Source: G965237725 sp965237725
GTDB lineage: Bacteria; Pseudomonadota; Gammaproteobacteria; Arenicellales; Poriferihabitantaceae
Direction of reading: 5' to 3'
DNA length: 64,000 bases
NCBI GenBank assembly: GCA_965237725.1
Contig: OZ250151.1
Span: 744,001-808,000, forward strand
The translations under genes were made by a program, and so were the position numbers. The number at the start of each line of letters is the position of its first letter. The first letter of the stretch is position 1. Shown one piece after another: positions 56,152-64,000 of the stretch. The notes under the pieces were generated by a model. The model made no database searches. It worked only from the letters and a program-made list of their open reading frames with translations, and was not told the origin of the DNA.

Positions 56152-57311
56152 TAGACTCCTCTCCGTAGTACAGCGATGGCGGATTCCAATTCTTCTCTTT
56201 CGCTATAACAAATACGCATATGCCGATGCCCATCACCTTCTGTATAAGCTTCTCGCGCATGAAGAATTCTTCGGTTATTGATAATGGCCACCTCCCCTGG
56301 TTCCATTCGTCGATGAATTTGAAATTCAGAATCCCGTACCAATTGAGTATACCGATGATAGGCCTGGTACATGGGTTCAATTAAATCGAAGTCCGCCAGC
56401 AGGGGCTCTCTCAACCAGTGGGTATCCCGCACTTCCACAATCTGATTATTCCTGTCCAGGCAAATTAACGGTTTGGACTGCTTATATTCCGTTTCCGGAT
56501 GTCGATCGGCCATGGCCCAGGGAACGGTGGAAAGCAGCTTGAATGCTTTCGGATGTTCTGAACGTAAATGCGCCGCCACCTGAAATGCATCTGCCCAGTA
56601 ACTATTACCGCCCTGGACTGTGTTCTGAATACACCGAAAAATCATGATGCCGGGCATATACTCCCGTGTGGGGCCATCGCAATGGGGTGGTATTTCAATT
56701 CCCTTGTTGACAATGTACTCACCATCGGTTTCATAAACCACATCGTAGTATTTTCCCCAGTTCATGTCGCGAATCACCATTAGGGATTCTAGCCATGCTT
56801 CAAATTCATCGCCCTGGCCTGGTTCGATTTTTAATAAACCCAATCCCAGGGATTGAATTTCAAATAACCAGTTCAAGCGCGCGCGGCCAGATTTAACTAG
56901 TTCTGAAAAATCGAATAGGGGTAATTCATTCCGGTTTGAATCATTCCAGTATTCAATTTTGTAATCTTGAATATCCCGTTCATCCAGATCGTAACAATAT
57001 TTTCGCAACCAACCTGGGTGATACAAAGTTGGCTCTGGAGCATCATTCCATTGAATGGCGAGAGAACCCGAAGAACCTATAAAAACTTGATCAGGTGTGA
57101 TTTCCAATGAAAGCGATAAAAAATCAAAGGTCCGTTCTCGAGAATGAGGATCAATGGATAACTCATCCGCTGCATTATCCTTTAACCAGATGGAATGGAA
57201 TCGCCCTTCACATCCGTCTTCCCAGGTGACATGAACCACCCGATCAACAAGCACTGCTGACACCAATCCTGGTTTAAGGGAATAGTGGCGAAAATCTGGA
57301 GTGGAAATCAT
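56151..57311 (-). CDS. Gamma-butyrobetaine-hydroxylase-like Fe(II)/2-oxoglutarate dioxygenase
   Basis: The 386-residue protein has a DUF971-type N-terminal domain (about 8-105) and a TauD-type jelly roll (about 130-380). The iron facial triad is H210 and D212 (PPHCDGP) with H351 (NRRILHAREA); R363 or R366 would bind 2-oxoglutarate. The N-terminal domain has LKDNAADELSIDPHSRER where zinc-binding members have cysteines, so its zinc site is absent. BBOX hydroxylates gamma-butyrobetaine to carnitine; a related betaine substrate is possible. The ATG at 57311 was chosen over an upstream TTG at 57380. Confidence 0.85.
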   Translation of the reverse strand: MISTPDFRHYSLKPGLVSAVLVDRVVHVTWEDGCEGRFHSIWLKDNAADELSIDPHSRERTFDFLSLSLEITPDQVFIGSSGSLAIQWNDAPEPTLYHPGWLRKYCYDLDERDIQDYKIEYWNDSNRNELPLFDFSELVKSGRARLNWLFEIQSLGLGLLKIEPGQGDEFEAWLESLMVIRDMNWGKYYDVVYETDGEYIVNKGIEIPPHCDGPTREYMPGIMIFRCIQNTVQGGNSYWADAFQVAAHLRSEHPKAFKLLSTVPWAMADRHPETEYKQSKPLICLDRNNQIVEVRDTHWLREPLLADFDLIEPMYQAYHRYTQLVRDSEFQIHRRMEPGEVAIINNRRILHAREAYTEGDGHRHMRICYSEREELESAIAVLRRGV

Positions 57312-57484
57312 TCTGTTTAATTTTGTTGAAACATGGAACCCATAAATAAACCATTCATTTGGCCCATTCGTTTTGATCAAGGCTGTTCATATATTAGTGT
57401 ATTCATAGTCGTCGTATTTGACGAAAACATGCATATTTTTGTTATAAAATTACAAAATACGTTAAAACCTTTCAAATACTTTAT

Positions 57485-58426
57485 ATGCGCCAAATCGATA
57501 TCGTTTTACTTGACAATTTTCCATCCCTATCCCTGGCGATGATAACCGAACCACTCCGTCTGGCTAACAGAGAAAAAGTTACCCAGTGTTTTCGTTGGCG
57601 AATACTGGGTGCAGCGGCCCAAACAGTTAGATCTTCCAGCGGATTAAAAATCCAATGTGATGCCACTTTGGACTTTCAGCGCGCAGATGCTGTGATTCTG
57701 TTGTCATCTTATGAACCAGAAATCGGCCTCACCCCTATATTAATTAACTGGCTGAAACAACGAGCGCAACAAGGACAATTGATGGGATGTGTTGATACTG
57801 CTGCATTGATTTTCGCCGCTGCTGGGCTGCTGGAAAAGTATCCAGCAGCAGTACACCACGAAGCCATCGAAGGATTCAAAATAGAATTTCCTCACACTTA
57901 TTTTAGCGACCAACTGTTCACTTTTAACAAAAGTCGTTGTTCCAGTGCGGGGGGTGTTGTAACTGTCGACATGACCCTCGCATTAATTAACCATTTCGAA
58001 AGCGACGAACTGGCAACTCGTGTCACTGAGATATTAAATTATCAACCCATTAACTCCGCCCAATCATTAAGCAAGGCAGGCCGAAGTTGGGATGTGCCCC
58101 GAGTAAATCGCCAGCTGGCACACTGTGTGGAAATAATGATTGCGAATATCGATACTCCAATATCGATTCAACGACTGGCTTCAATGGTAGGCCTAAAGGA
58201 ATGGGGTATCCGACGTTTGTTTCTGCGTTACCTAAAACAAACACCTTTGACCTATTATCGAAACATTAGATTGAGTCGGGCTCAGGATATGCTCCGAAAT
58301 TCCCATGCGTCTATTGGTGGTATTGCAAGTGCTTGTGGGTTTGAAAATTTCGAAACCTTCAGCCGAGTCTATAAGAAACATTTTGGCTTACAACCCTCAA
58401 AGGATCGAAACTGGCCGATTCAATAG
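57485..58426 (+). CDS. GlxA-family AraC-type transcriptional regulator
   Basis: The 313-residue regulator has an N-terminal DJ-1/PfpI-like sensor domain (about 1-180; LLDNFPSLSLAMITEPLR and CVDTAALIFAAAGLL) and two C-terminal AraC helix-turn-helix motifs (about 215-310; LASMVGLKEWGIRRLFLRYL and IASACGFENFETFSRVYKKHFG). GbdR and CdhR of this family control betaine and carnitine catabolism. It is divergent from the oxygenase operon with a 173-nt gap, which should hold its binding site. Confidence 0.9.
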   Translation: MRQIDIVLLDNFPSLSLAMITEPLRLANREKVTQCFRWRILGAAAQTVRSSSGLKIQCDATLDFQRADAVILLSSYEPEIGLTPILINWLKQRAQQGQLMGCVDTAALIFAAAGLLEKYPAAVHHEAIEGFKIEFPHTYFSDQLFTFNKSRCSSAGGVVTVDMTLALINHFESDELATRVTEILNYQPINSAQSLSKAGRSWDVPRVNRQLAHCVEIMIANIDTPISIQRLASMVGLKEWGIRRLFLRYLKQTPLTYYRNIRLSRAQDMLRNSHASIGGIASACGFENFETFSRVYKKHFGLQPSKDRNWPIQ

Positions 58427-58431
58427 CCTAA

Positions 58432-58782
58432 TTACTCGAATCGATTGAATCCACCGCCTCGCTTGTTCAATAATTCCCATCCGTCCGTCCCTTGATTTAA
58501 ATATATAAATAAAACATAACCCACCAATATCAACAACCAGCCAATGGATCGTAATAGGATAAAACTGGTTTTGTTGTTACTTGAAAATATTAAATGAGTA
58601 AAAACCAGTACCTCTGTCAAGAAGATGGTGACTGTGTAAGCGATACCAACTGTGGTATTAATATTCATCCAGGTGATGCGATGTGCCAAATTATTTTGAT
58701 CAGCATCGTTAAACAATTGCCAATACAGCAATACAAAAACAATACTCAACCCAAATCCAAACTTGTCTAATGTTGGTCCCAT
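58432..58782 (-). CDS. Small membrane protein of unknown function
   Basis: The 116-residue product has three hydrophobic segments (about 8-24, 44-68, 76-94) and a soluble C-terminus. I do not recognise the family. It begins 26 nt after the CoA-transferase gene on the same strand and ends 5 nt from the convergent regulator. It is probably the last gene of the aminotransferase operon. Confidence 0.6.
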   Translation of the reverse strand: MGPTLDKFGFGLSIVFVLLYWQLFNDADQNNLAHRITWMNINTTVGIAYTVTIFLTEVLVFTHLIFSSNNKTSFILLRSIGWLLILVGYVLFIYLNQGTDGWELLNKRGGGFNRFE

Positions 58783-58807
58783 AAAGTTCAGCGTTAAAAA
58801 TTTTCTA

Positions 58808-59968
58808 TTAAGTCAATTCGATTTCAAGTTCGCTCATTTGTTCCGAGTTATAACCCAGCTCCTGCAAAATCTCTGCAGTATGCTGTCCCAATGATGGGGC
58901 TGGGGATTCTGTAAACCTGAGATCCGCTATCGGGTTGCGAACAAATCGCATGGTCCGACTATTCCCCTCTACTTTAGAAAATGCATTATATTCCTCGGCG
59001 ATTGGGCTTTGTGAAATCGTTGACACATTTTCAATCACCGAACAGGGTATGGAATTTTTTAATAATAACTCGACCCAATAGCCCGATTGTTTTTGCAATA
59101 ACAAACCGGTCAGAATCTGCTCCAATGTATCTCTGTTGTTAATCCTCGCCTCATCCCTGGCAAATCGCGGATCATCAATTAAATCCTTAAGACCCAATGC
59201 ACTACAAAACCTCGGCCAGTCTTTTTCACTTCCCAGGGCGATGACAATATCCCGATCTGCAGTGGGATAAGTTTCAAAAGGGGTCATAGACGGATGTCTG
59301 GAACCAATGGGTTGAGCCACGATGCCCGCATTGAGATAGCGCGCAAATGCATTTTCCAAACAGGCCCATTGGCAGGCCAGCATGGATACATCCAGACTGT
59401 TACTGGGCGTCTCACCATTAGCATCTCGTCGATACAATCGTTCAACAATTCCCAATGCCGCAAACAAACTGGATGCAATATCCCCCACCGAAAATCCAAC
59501 CCGGGTTGCGGGGCCACCCATAGGCCCATTAATGCTCATCACCCCACTCATAGCCTGGACCACAATATCATAAGCAGGGCGATCGCATAGACTGCCTTTC
59601 TGTCCAAACCCGCTAATCGACGCCTGGATCAAATCTGGATTTATACCTTTTAATTCGTCTTCTCCGCAACCAAGACGATTTCGTACACCGGGACGCATAT
59701 TCTCGATAAACACATCCGCAGTTTTTATCAAATCATGTAACGCCTCCTTTCCAGCTTTCGTCTTCAAATCCAGGACAACTGAGCGTTTGTTCCGATTTAT
59801 CGATGCAAAATATAAACTAATCCCATCTTCAAAGGGTGGGGTTGATCTTGCACTATCGCCTTGGGGCGATTCCACCTTAATCACATCCGCTCCCATGGAC
59901 GCCAATAACCAGGTGCAAAATGGCCCAGACAAAACGCTGGTCATATCGATAATGCGAATACCTTTCAT
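58808..59968 (-). CDS. CaiB/BaiF-type CoA-transferase
   Basis: The 386-residue class III CoA-transferase has [33 protein letters not shown] at the N-terminus and the catalytic aspartate in SVGDIASS. It is similar in type to the 52830 gene but a distinct paralogue. Its start overlaps the hydratase stop by four bases (ATGA), marking a coupled operon with the aminotransferase. Confidence 0.85.
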   Translation of the reverse strand: MKGIRIIDMTSVLSGPFCTWLLASMGADVIKVESPQGDSARSTPPFEDGISLYFASINRNKRSVVLDLKTKAGKEALHDLIKTADVFIENMRPGVRNRLGCGEDELKGINPDLIQASISGFGQKGSLCDRPAYDIVVQAMSGVMSINGPMGGPATRVGFSVGDIASSLFAALGIVERLYRRDANGETPSNSLDVSMLACQWACLENAFARYLNAGIVAQPIGSRHPSMTPFETYPTADRDIVIALGSEKDWPRFCSALGLKDLIDDPRFARDEARINNRDTLEQILTGLLLQKQSGYWVELLLKNSIPCSVIENVSTISQSPIAEEYNAFSKVEGNSRTMRFVRNPIADLRFTESPAPSLGQHTAEILQELGYNSEQMSELEIELT

Positions 59969-60615
59969 TTATTATTATCCCAGCAATGTTGCTTCAACAA
60001 GCCCAGATGTGATTTTGGCCCAGCCAAAGCTGCTTCGCACAGACTGTCAACCTCCAGGTCCAGGGATTCCCGGTCACTAAGCCGATCAATCAGCCCCCAG
60101 CTGTGGGCTTCACTGGCATCTATTCTCAACCCACCCAGTAAAAGTGTCGCGGTTCGACCTGGACCAATTAATTGGCGTAATCGTTCAAAGTCCTGATTAC
60201 CCGGTAGAACATTATTTTTATGCGCTGGATATTCAAAAACGGACTCCCGCACCGCGATTCGAATGTCGCAACTAAGGGCAAGGGTGAGTCCGCCGCCGAT
60301 ACACGGGCCATTGATCTTTGCAATGGTCAATATGGGTAACATTGCCAGTGTATTTGCCATGTCATCCCATAGCGTATCCGACTGATCTACGGTGTAGTTT
60401 GATAATTCAGATAGATCAGCACCTGCGCAAAAAACCCGATCACCCGCTCCAGTTATCACGAGAACTTTGAGATCCCCCTCCAGTTTGACCTGACCAAATA
60501 TATCTGACAACTGTTGAAGCATATCTTCAGTCAGGGCATTGGCTTTTTTCGGGCGAGCAATGGAAACCCGCCATATTCCATCGCCTCTATCACACTGAAT
60601 TAATCCAGCGCTCAT
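59965..60615 (-). CDS. Enoyl-CoA hydratase/isomerase family protein (short)
   Basis: Crotonase fold with GAGDRVFCAGADLSEL (about 55-70) and CIGGGLTLALSCDIRIAV (about 106-123). At 216 residues it lacks the C-terminal helices usual in 255-270 aa members, so substrate pocket and oligomer contacts may differ. Four-base overlaps with both the aminotransferase and the CoA-transferase show tight coupling. Confidence 0.8.
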   Translation of the reverse strand: MSAGLIQCDRGDGIWRVSIARPKKANALTEDMLQQLSDIFGQVKLEGDLKVLVITGAGDRVFCAGADLSELSNYTVDQSDTLWDDMANTLAMLPILTIAKINGPCIGGGLTLALSCDIRIAVRESVFEYPAHKNNVLPGNQDFERLRQLIGPGRTATLLLGGLRIDASEAHSWGLIDRLSDRESLDLEVDSLCEAALAGPKSHLGLLKQHCWDNNK

Positions 60616-61826
60616 GACAAAGGATCAGACAATGCGTGGCAAGCATCGGCGATACCTGCACAAGCGCCATCAAGTTCTTCCTTGCTGCTGGCAATTGAAA
60701 GCCGAAAACCTGCCCGGGCTTCGAAAGCTTCCGCAGGCACAATGGCCACATTAAATTTTTTCAGGAAATACATTCCAAGATCTACACTGGATTCTATTAC
60801 CTGCCCTTCTTGAGTAGTTTGGCCGAGCGCCCCCGAACAATCCACGTATAAATAAAACGCGCCATCGGGTTTGAGTACCTTCAACTGAGGTATGGCATTT
60901 AATCTCTCCATAACCTTGTCTCTTCGGCTTTGATAAATCTGTCTACGCTCAGCGATCAACTCCCGGGGGCCATCCAGGGCAGCAATGGCTGCGGCCTGAC
61001 TAATGGAAGATGGCGACCCCGTTACCTGACTCATTAGTTTACGTAATCCTTCCATAACCAACTGCGAGCCCGCTGCATAGCCGATGCGCCAACCGGTCAT
61101 AGCATAACTTTTCGATACCCCATTGATGGTAATAATTCTGTCTATTAGATCGGGCGCCACTGTAGCCATAGACACATGCTTAACATCGTCGAAGGTAATT
61201 TCAGAATAAATTTCATCCATAACAATCCATATATCTGGATGTGCACGCAATACCTCAGCGAGGGATGCTAATTCTTTTTGGTTGTAAACCGCGCCGGTAG
61301 GATTGACCGGAGTGCACATCAGTAGTGCCCTGGTAGATTTTGTTATCGCAGCGTTGAGTGCTGATGCGGTCAGCTTATACCCATTTTCGATAGAACATTC
61401 AGCAATAGTCGCTTCCCCGCCAATAGACTGGACCATGCCCGGGTGTGACGACCAGCAAGGTCCAGGAATGATAACTTCGTCACCAGGATTTACCAGGGTC
61501 ATTATGATATTGGCCAGCAAGGGTTTGGCGCCATTGCCTGCAGCAAGGCATGAGTCTGGGTACTCAATGTGCCCTTCCTTAAGAAACTTACCCCTGATTG
61601 CCGCCTTCATGGCGAGGGTTCCATCCACCGCAGTGTATTTAGTATCGCCGCTGTCTATGGCTGCATGACCCGCGGTGCAGGCCGCAGGATCTGTAGCAAA
61701 ATCCGGCTCCCCCGATGACAGGTCATATATACGATGGCCTTCGCGTTTCAGTTGCTGAGCCATGTCCCACATCTCAACAATTTTGGAAGGAGAAAACCGA
61801 TCGAGACAACGGCTAAGTGCTGGCAT
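60612..61826 (-). CDS. PLP-dependent aminotransferase, class I
   Basis: The 404-residue fold-type I aminotransferase has the Schiff-base lysine in SKSYAMTGWRIGY, the cofactor aspartate in MDEIYSEITF, NPTGAVYN, and the C-terminal arginine in RLSIASS. It resembles aspartate-family aminotransferases. The ATG at 61826 (MPALSRCLDRFSPSK) was chosen; the frame to 61934 adds 36 residues that do not fit the family. It begins the operon of aminotransferase, hydratase, CoA-transferase and small membrane protein. Confidence 0.88.
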   Translation of the reverse strand: MPALSRCLDRFSPSKIVEMWDMAQQLKREGHRIYDLSSGEPDFATDPAACTAGHAAIDSGDTKYTAVDGTLAMKAAIRGKFLKEGHIEYPDSCLAAGNGAKPLLANIIMTLVNPGDEVIIPGPCWSSHPGMVQSIGGEATIAECSIENGYKLTASALNAAITKSTRALLMCTPVNPTGAVYNQKELASLAEVLRAHPDIWIVMDEIYSEITFDDVKHVSMATVAPDLIDRIITINGVSKSYAMTGWRIGYAAGSQLVMEGLRKLMSQVTGSPSSISQAAAIAALDGPRELIAERRQIYQSRRDKVMERLNAIPQLKVLKPDGAFYLYVDCSGALGQTTQEGQVIESSVDLGMYFLKKFNVAIVPAEAFEARAGFRLSIASSKEELDGACAGIADACHALSDPLS

Positions 61827-62134
61827 GTGTCTGATTTCCTGGTTGCCGGGAACAAGTACATATCCCGAACAAAATTGATAATTGAACCAGAATGTAAACT
61901 CGAAAATCTGGCCGCGTCCTATACAGCATTGCACTCAATGCCGCAGTTAAAACCAAAGTATAAATCACCGCCTGATTTATAGAAACTCAAAATTCCAGTT
62001 TACTGTTTCGCGATAAATCGAATCTTGCATTTGGGCAGGCGAATTCAAAGCCTTAGGGTGTGAATCCGTTTTAAATTTTAGCGATTTTTGTATTGCTGAG
62101 AGTGACCAAAATATTTCGCTAACCCCATATCCAA
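61827..62134. other. Intergenic region, nothing recognised
   Basis: About 308 bp with no gene or repeat that I can support. It should contain the promoter of the aminotransferase operon. Confidence 0.4.
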
Positions 62135-62545
62135 TTACCCCTGCAACAATTCCCGCCCAAAAGGATAACTGCTTAGCAGCCGAATTCCCGATTTAGTAAT
62201 CATCACCTGTTCTTCAAGCTTGACCCCGTCGGGGCCACCGATTTCACCTACATAAGATTCCACACACAGGGCCATGCCTGGAACGACAATACCGTCTTCG
62301 CTGGTTTCATTGAAAAAGTTTCGACCCAAAATTGTTGGCCATTCACCATATAGGCTAACACCATGCCAGTTCATGGCAATGGTTTGATCACGATATTTCT
62401 GCGCTCGAAGGCGCACTCGGACAGCCCGCGAAAACTGATCCCTGGCTTGTAGCTCGGCCAGGATACGCTGCAGTCGATATTGACTGAGGCGACATTCATC
62501 AATCAAAGAAGCATCGAGATTGAGGTTTTCAAGTTGATCATTCAT
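62135..62545 (-). pseudogene. Internally deleted M24 (Xaa-Pro peptidase-like) remnant
   Basis: The C-terminal part (about 60-136) matches the end of M24-type enzymes: WHGVSLYGEWPT (metal-site His), PGMALCVESYVGEIGG, DGVKLEEQVMITKSGIRLLSSYPF. The N-terminal 40 residues (RLSQYRLQRILAELQARD) resemble the beginning of the same family. The roughly 200-250 residues between, which carry the creatinase-like domain and most metal ligands, are missing without frameshift. It therefore looks like an in-frame deletion product. The related M24-type DMSP lyase DddP has a similar C-terminus, so the parent gene is uncertain. Confidence 0.7.
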
Positions 62546-62565
62546 TCCTCACATAATCCCTCGCA

Positions 62566-63315
62566 TTATTGTTGTGGCTTTTGCATTTTAACTAAAACAC
62601 AAAATGCGCCGAGCGCAGCGGCAAGATGTTTAAGAGTATGCCCGCTGACTATTGACTCAGTCATTTGAAAAACCCATTCATCACTCAATTCAAAAATCTT
62701 GGCAACAACATACAGTGCAATAGTCAGCCATAGCCATCGGGTTCCTGGGCCATCAAACCGCCAGATTACCCAGGGTAAAATCAGCATAGGGCCGAACTGT
62801 ACGATGAGGTAGGGTCGAAGGTCGTCCACTCTGCTCCAGTAAATGACACTGGCAATACCCAATGCGATGAGCCAGGGAAAAAGTCGATAACCCAGCGACT
62901 CGCTACAACGCTCAAAAACAATCAAGGCAGTAAAGGCCATGAATGCAACGGTGATGGGCAGGCGATCCCACACCAATGTCATATTGTTTGGCGACCAGTG
63001 ATAGAGCGAAGACCCAAAGCTCACTGCGAATATGCCCATAAAAAATACCGCATAGATATTTTTCACTCTATTGCCTGCGCCGAACTTGTTTTTGACCGAA
63101 ACCAAACCCCAGATTCCAACAACAAGGAATGCAATGTTGGAAAGTAGATTTAAGCCGTTGGGCAGACCAAACATTTCCCTCTGATCAATAAATTGGTTAT
63201 AGCGGGATGGTTGACCAACCGGGTCGGTTACAAACCAGGCCAAGATCATTAGCGGAATAAAGATTAGTGTGGCAATAAATTGTGCCCTTGATACATTAAT
63301 GAGTTTTTGATTCAT
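62566..63315 (-). CDS. Alkaline-ceramidase-like membrane hydrolase (CREST superfamily)
   Basis: The 249-residue protein has about seven transmembrane helices. Its polar residues match alkaline ceramidases: S102 and H106 (SSLYHW), D117 eleven residues later (VWDR), and H226 with H230 (SGHTLKH). The S-x3-H, H-x10-D and H-x3-H spacings equal those of eukaryotic ACER enzymes, which use zinc. The substrate in a bacterium is unknown; amide lipids are possible. Next gene on the strand, 20 nt on, is the M24 remnant. Confidence 0.75.
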   Translation of the reverse strand: MNQKLINVSRAQFIATLIFIPLMILAWFVTDPVGQPSRYNQFIDQREMFGLPNGLNLLSNIAFLVVGIWGLVSVKNKFGAGNRVKNIYAVFFMGIFAVSFGSSLYHWSPNNMTLVWDRLPITVAFMAFTALIVFERCSESLGYRLFPWLIALGIASVIYWSRVDDLRPYLIVQFGPMLILPWVIWRFDGPGTRWLWLTIALYVVAKIFELSDEWVFQMTESIVSGHTLKHLAAALGAFCVLVKMQKPQQ

Positions 63316-63596
63316 GGTTGACCAAATATATTTGATTGTTTGACGTTGACGCTACGATTTCAACTACTGATTAAACTTGGTCGAATAAAATTAATTGATC
63401 TTCTTCTGGGAACCGGGCGCGACTATAACTATCTGGAAATTTTAATGGAAAAGTGTGAATAAATGAGATCCAATTTTATTTTACCGCTAGGGTTACAATG
63501 CACCAAACCATATCTATTTCAAAGCCGTGTCATCGACATGCCGTAAAACCCAAGCCATAAGTGGAAAATCCTGAAAATGCAATAAGGCAAAAATCA

Positions 63597-64000
63597 ATGA
63601 AGTTAACCAATGGAAAACCAGCTGATGTCGATATGTCAGCGGTACAACTGCAAAAAATTATTTCAATGGCAAAAACCTGGATAAAACCAGGACTCCACCA
63701 AACCATAGTGTGTCTTGCCGTCCGCCATGGAAAAATTGTATTTCATCAGGGAATTGGATCATTAAACCCAGAACCAGATTCCCCTGAGATTAAACTGGAT
63801 TCGATTTTCCCGATGGCTTCATTGAGTAAGATCATTACTGCAACGTCTATCATGATTCTAGTAGAAGAAGGATTACTCAATCTGTATCGGCCAGTGAGTG
63901 ATTACATTCCCGAGTTTGCTGGAGAAGGCAAAGATCGGGTCATGATATCCAATTTACTGACCCATACCTGGGGTGTGGCAGATGAAGTGGTAGGTGATTA
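63597..64000 (+). CDS. Beta-lactamase-related serine hydrolase (3'-truncated by window edge)
   Basis: The frame is open to the window end (134 full codons). Translation from ATG at 63597 gives a class C beta-lactamase-type N-terminal part: FPMASLSKIITATSIMILVEEG contains the catalytic S75-x-x-K78, followed by YRPVSDYIPEFAG and SNLLTHTWG. Many such proteins are esterases rather than beta-lactamases. No signal peptide is visible. A GTG at 63561 directly after an in-frame stop is an alternative start; AAGG about 9 nt before the ATG favours 63597. Confidence 0.85.
   Translation, partial: MKLTNGKPADVDMSAVQLQKIISMAKTWIKPGLHQTIVCLAVRHGKIVFHQGIGSLNPEPDSPEIKLDSIFPMASLSKIITATSIMILVEEGLLNLYRPVSDYIPEFAGEGKDRVMISNLLTHTWGVADEVVGD

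Noticed and set aside
61827..61934. N-terminal extension of the aminotransferase
   Set aside because: The added 36 residues do not match the family and begin before a well-placed ATG at 61826.
63597..64000. True beta-lactamase (resistance gene)
   Set aside because: The SxxK motif alone defines the broad serine-hydrolase family; no signal peptide is seen and the rest of the active site is outside the window.
1..64000. CRISPR array, rRNA, tRNA, prophage
   Set aside because: No regularly spaced repeat array, rRNA-like segment, cloverleaf-type tRNA or phage structural gene was recognised by reading; a tRNA search program was not available.

Overview
This window reads as a chromosomal segment of a gammaproteobacterium, probably a free-living aerobic and plausibly marine heterotroph. 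The evidence is gene order and family content: the divergent rhlB / trxA-rho arrangement, an argS-SPOR-ydjM-hemC-hemD-hemX-hemY run, ParE, PrmB, a bL31 gene, an FbpABC-type iron importer behind a perfect Fur box, and a VC_2705-type sodium/solute symporter with its small DUF4212 partner. Base composition looks moderately AT-leaning by eye; it was not computed. No rRNA, tRNA, CRISPR array, phage or complete insertion sequence was recognised.

Layout. 1-14 kb is a housekeeping block: the 3' part of parE, a cold-shock gene, hemL, prmB, a secreted thermonuclease-like gene, rpmE, rho, trxA, rhlB, an outer-membrane barrel protein, an OmpA-type envelope protein, mutM and a ferredoxin-reductase fusion. 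14.05-14.73 kb is a gene-free repeat island with a direct repeat of about 75 bp. 14.7-22.4 kb is the long minus-strand argS/hem operon. 22.5-26.4 kb is the iron importer. 26.4-33.1 kb holds malic enzyme, two unusual radical-SAM enzymes (spore-photoproduct-lyase-like and ArsS-like), a stand-alone soluble RnfB beside nth, and small membrane proteins. 33.6-41.7 kb holds the symporter pair, an amidase, a DUF1989 protein, a sorbosone-dehydrogenase-like secreted protein, a methyltransferase and a glutathione transferase. 42-46.9 kb is a plus-strand run with a possible nucleotidyltransferase-fold protein, two EamA exporters, a hidden secreted protein and a hotdog-thioesterase/DsbA-like fusion.

46.9-61.8 kb is the most distinctive part, a CoA-ester catabolic region. 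It contains formyl-CoA:oxalate CoA-transferase (frc), two more CaiB-type CoA-transferases, two enoyl-CoA hydratases, an ADP-forming acyl-CoA synthetase, a gamma-butyrobetaine-hydroxylase-like oxygenase, an aminotransferase and a GlxA-type AraC regulator. They form two translationally coupled operons. The combination resembles aerobic carnitine/betaine metabolism, but no substrate can be assigned from sequence. The window ends with an internally deleted M24 peptidase-like remnant, an alkaline-ceramidase-like membrane protein and the 5' end of a serine hydrolase.

The clearest non-genic discovery is a family of short transposon-like elements of 160-199 bp with 18-bp terminal inverted repeats (GGAACCTCTGAACAAGTC) and long imperfect internal arms. 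Three copies and one possible solo end are present. One copy lies in the rho leader, one abuts the amidase stop codon, and one fuses an in-frame hydrophobic reading frame to the 5' end of the RnfB-like gene.
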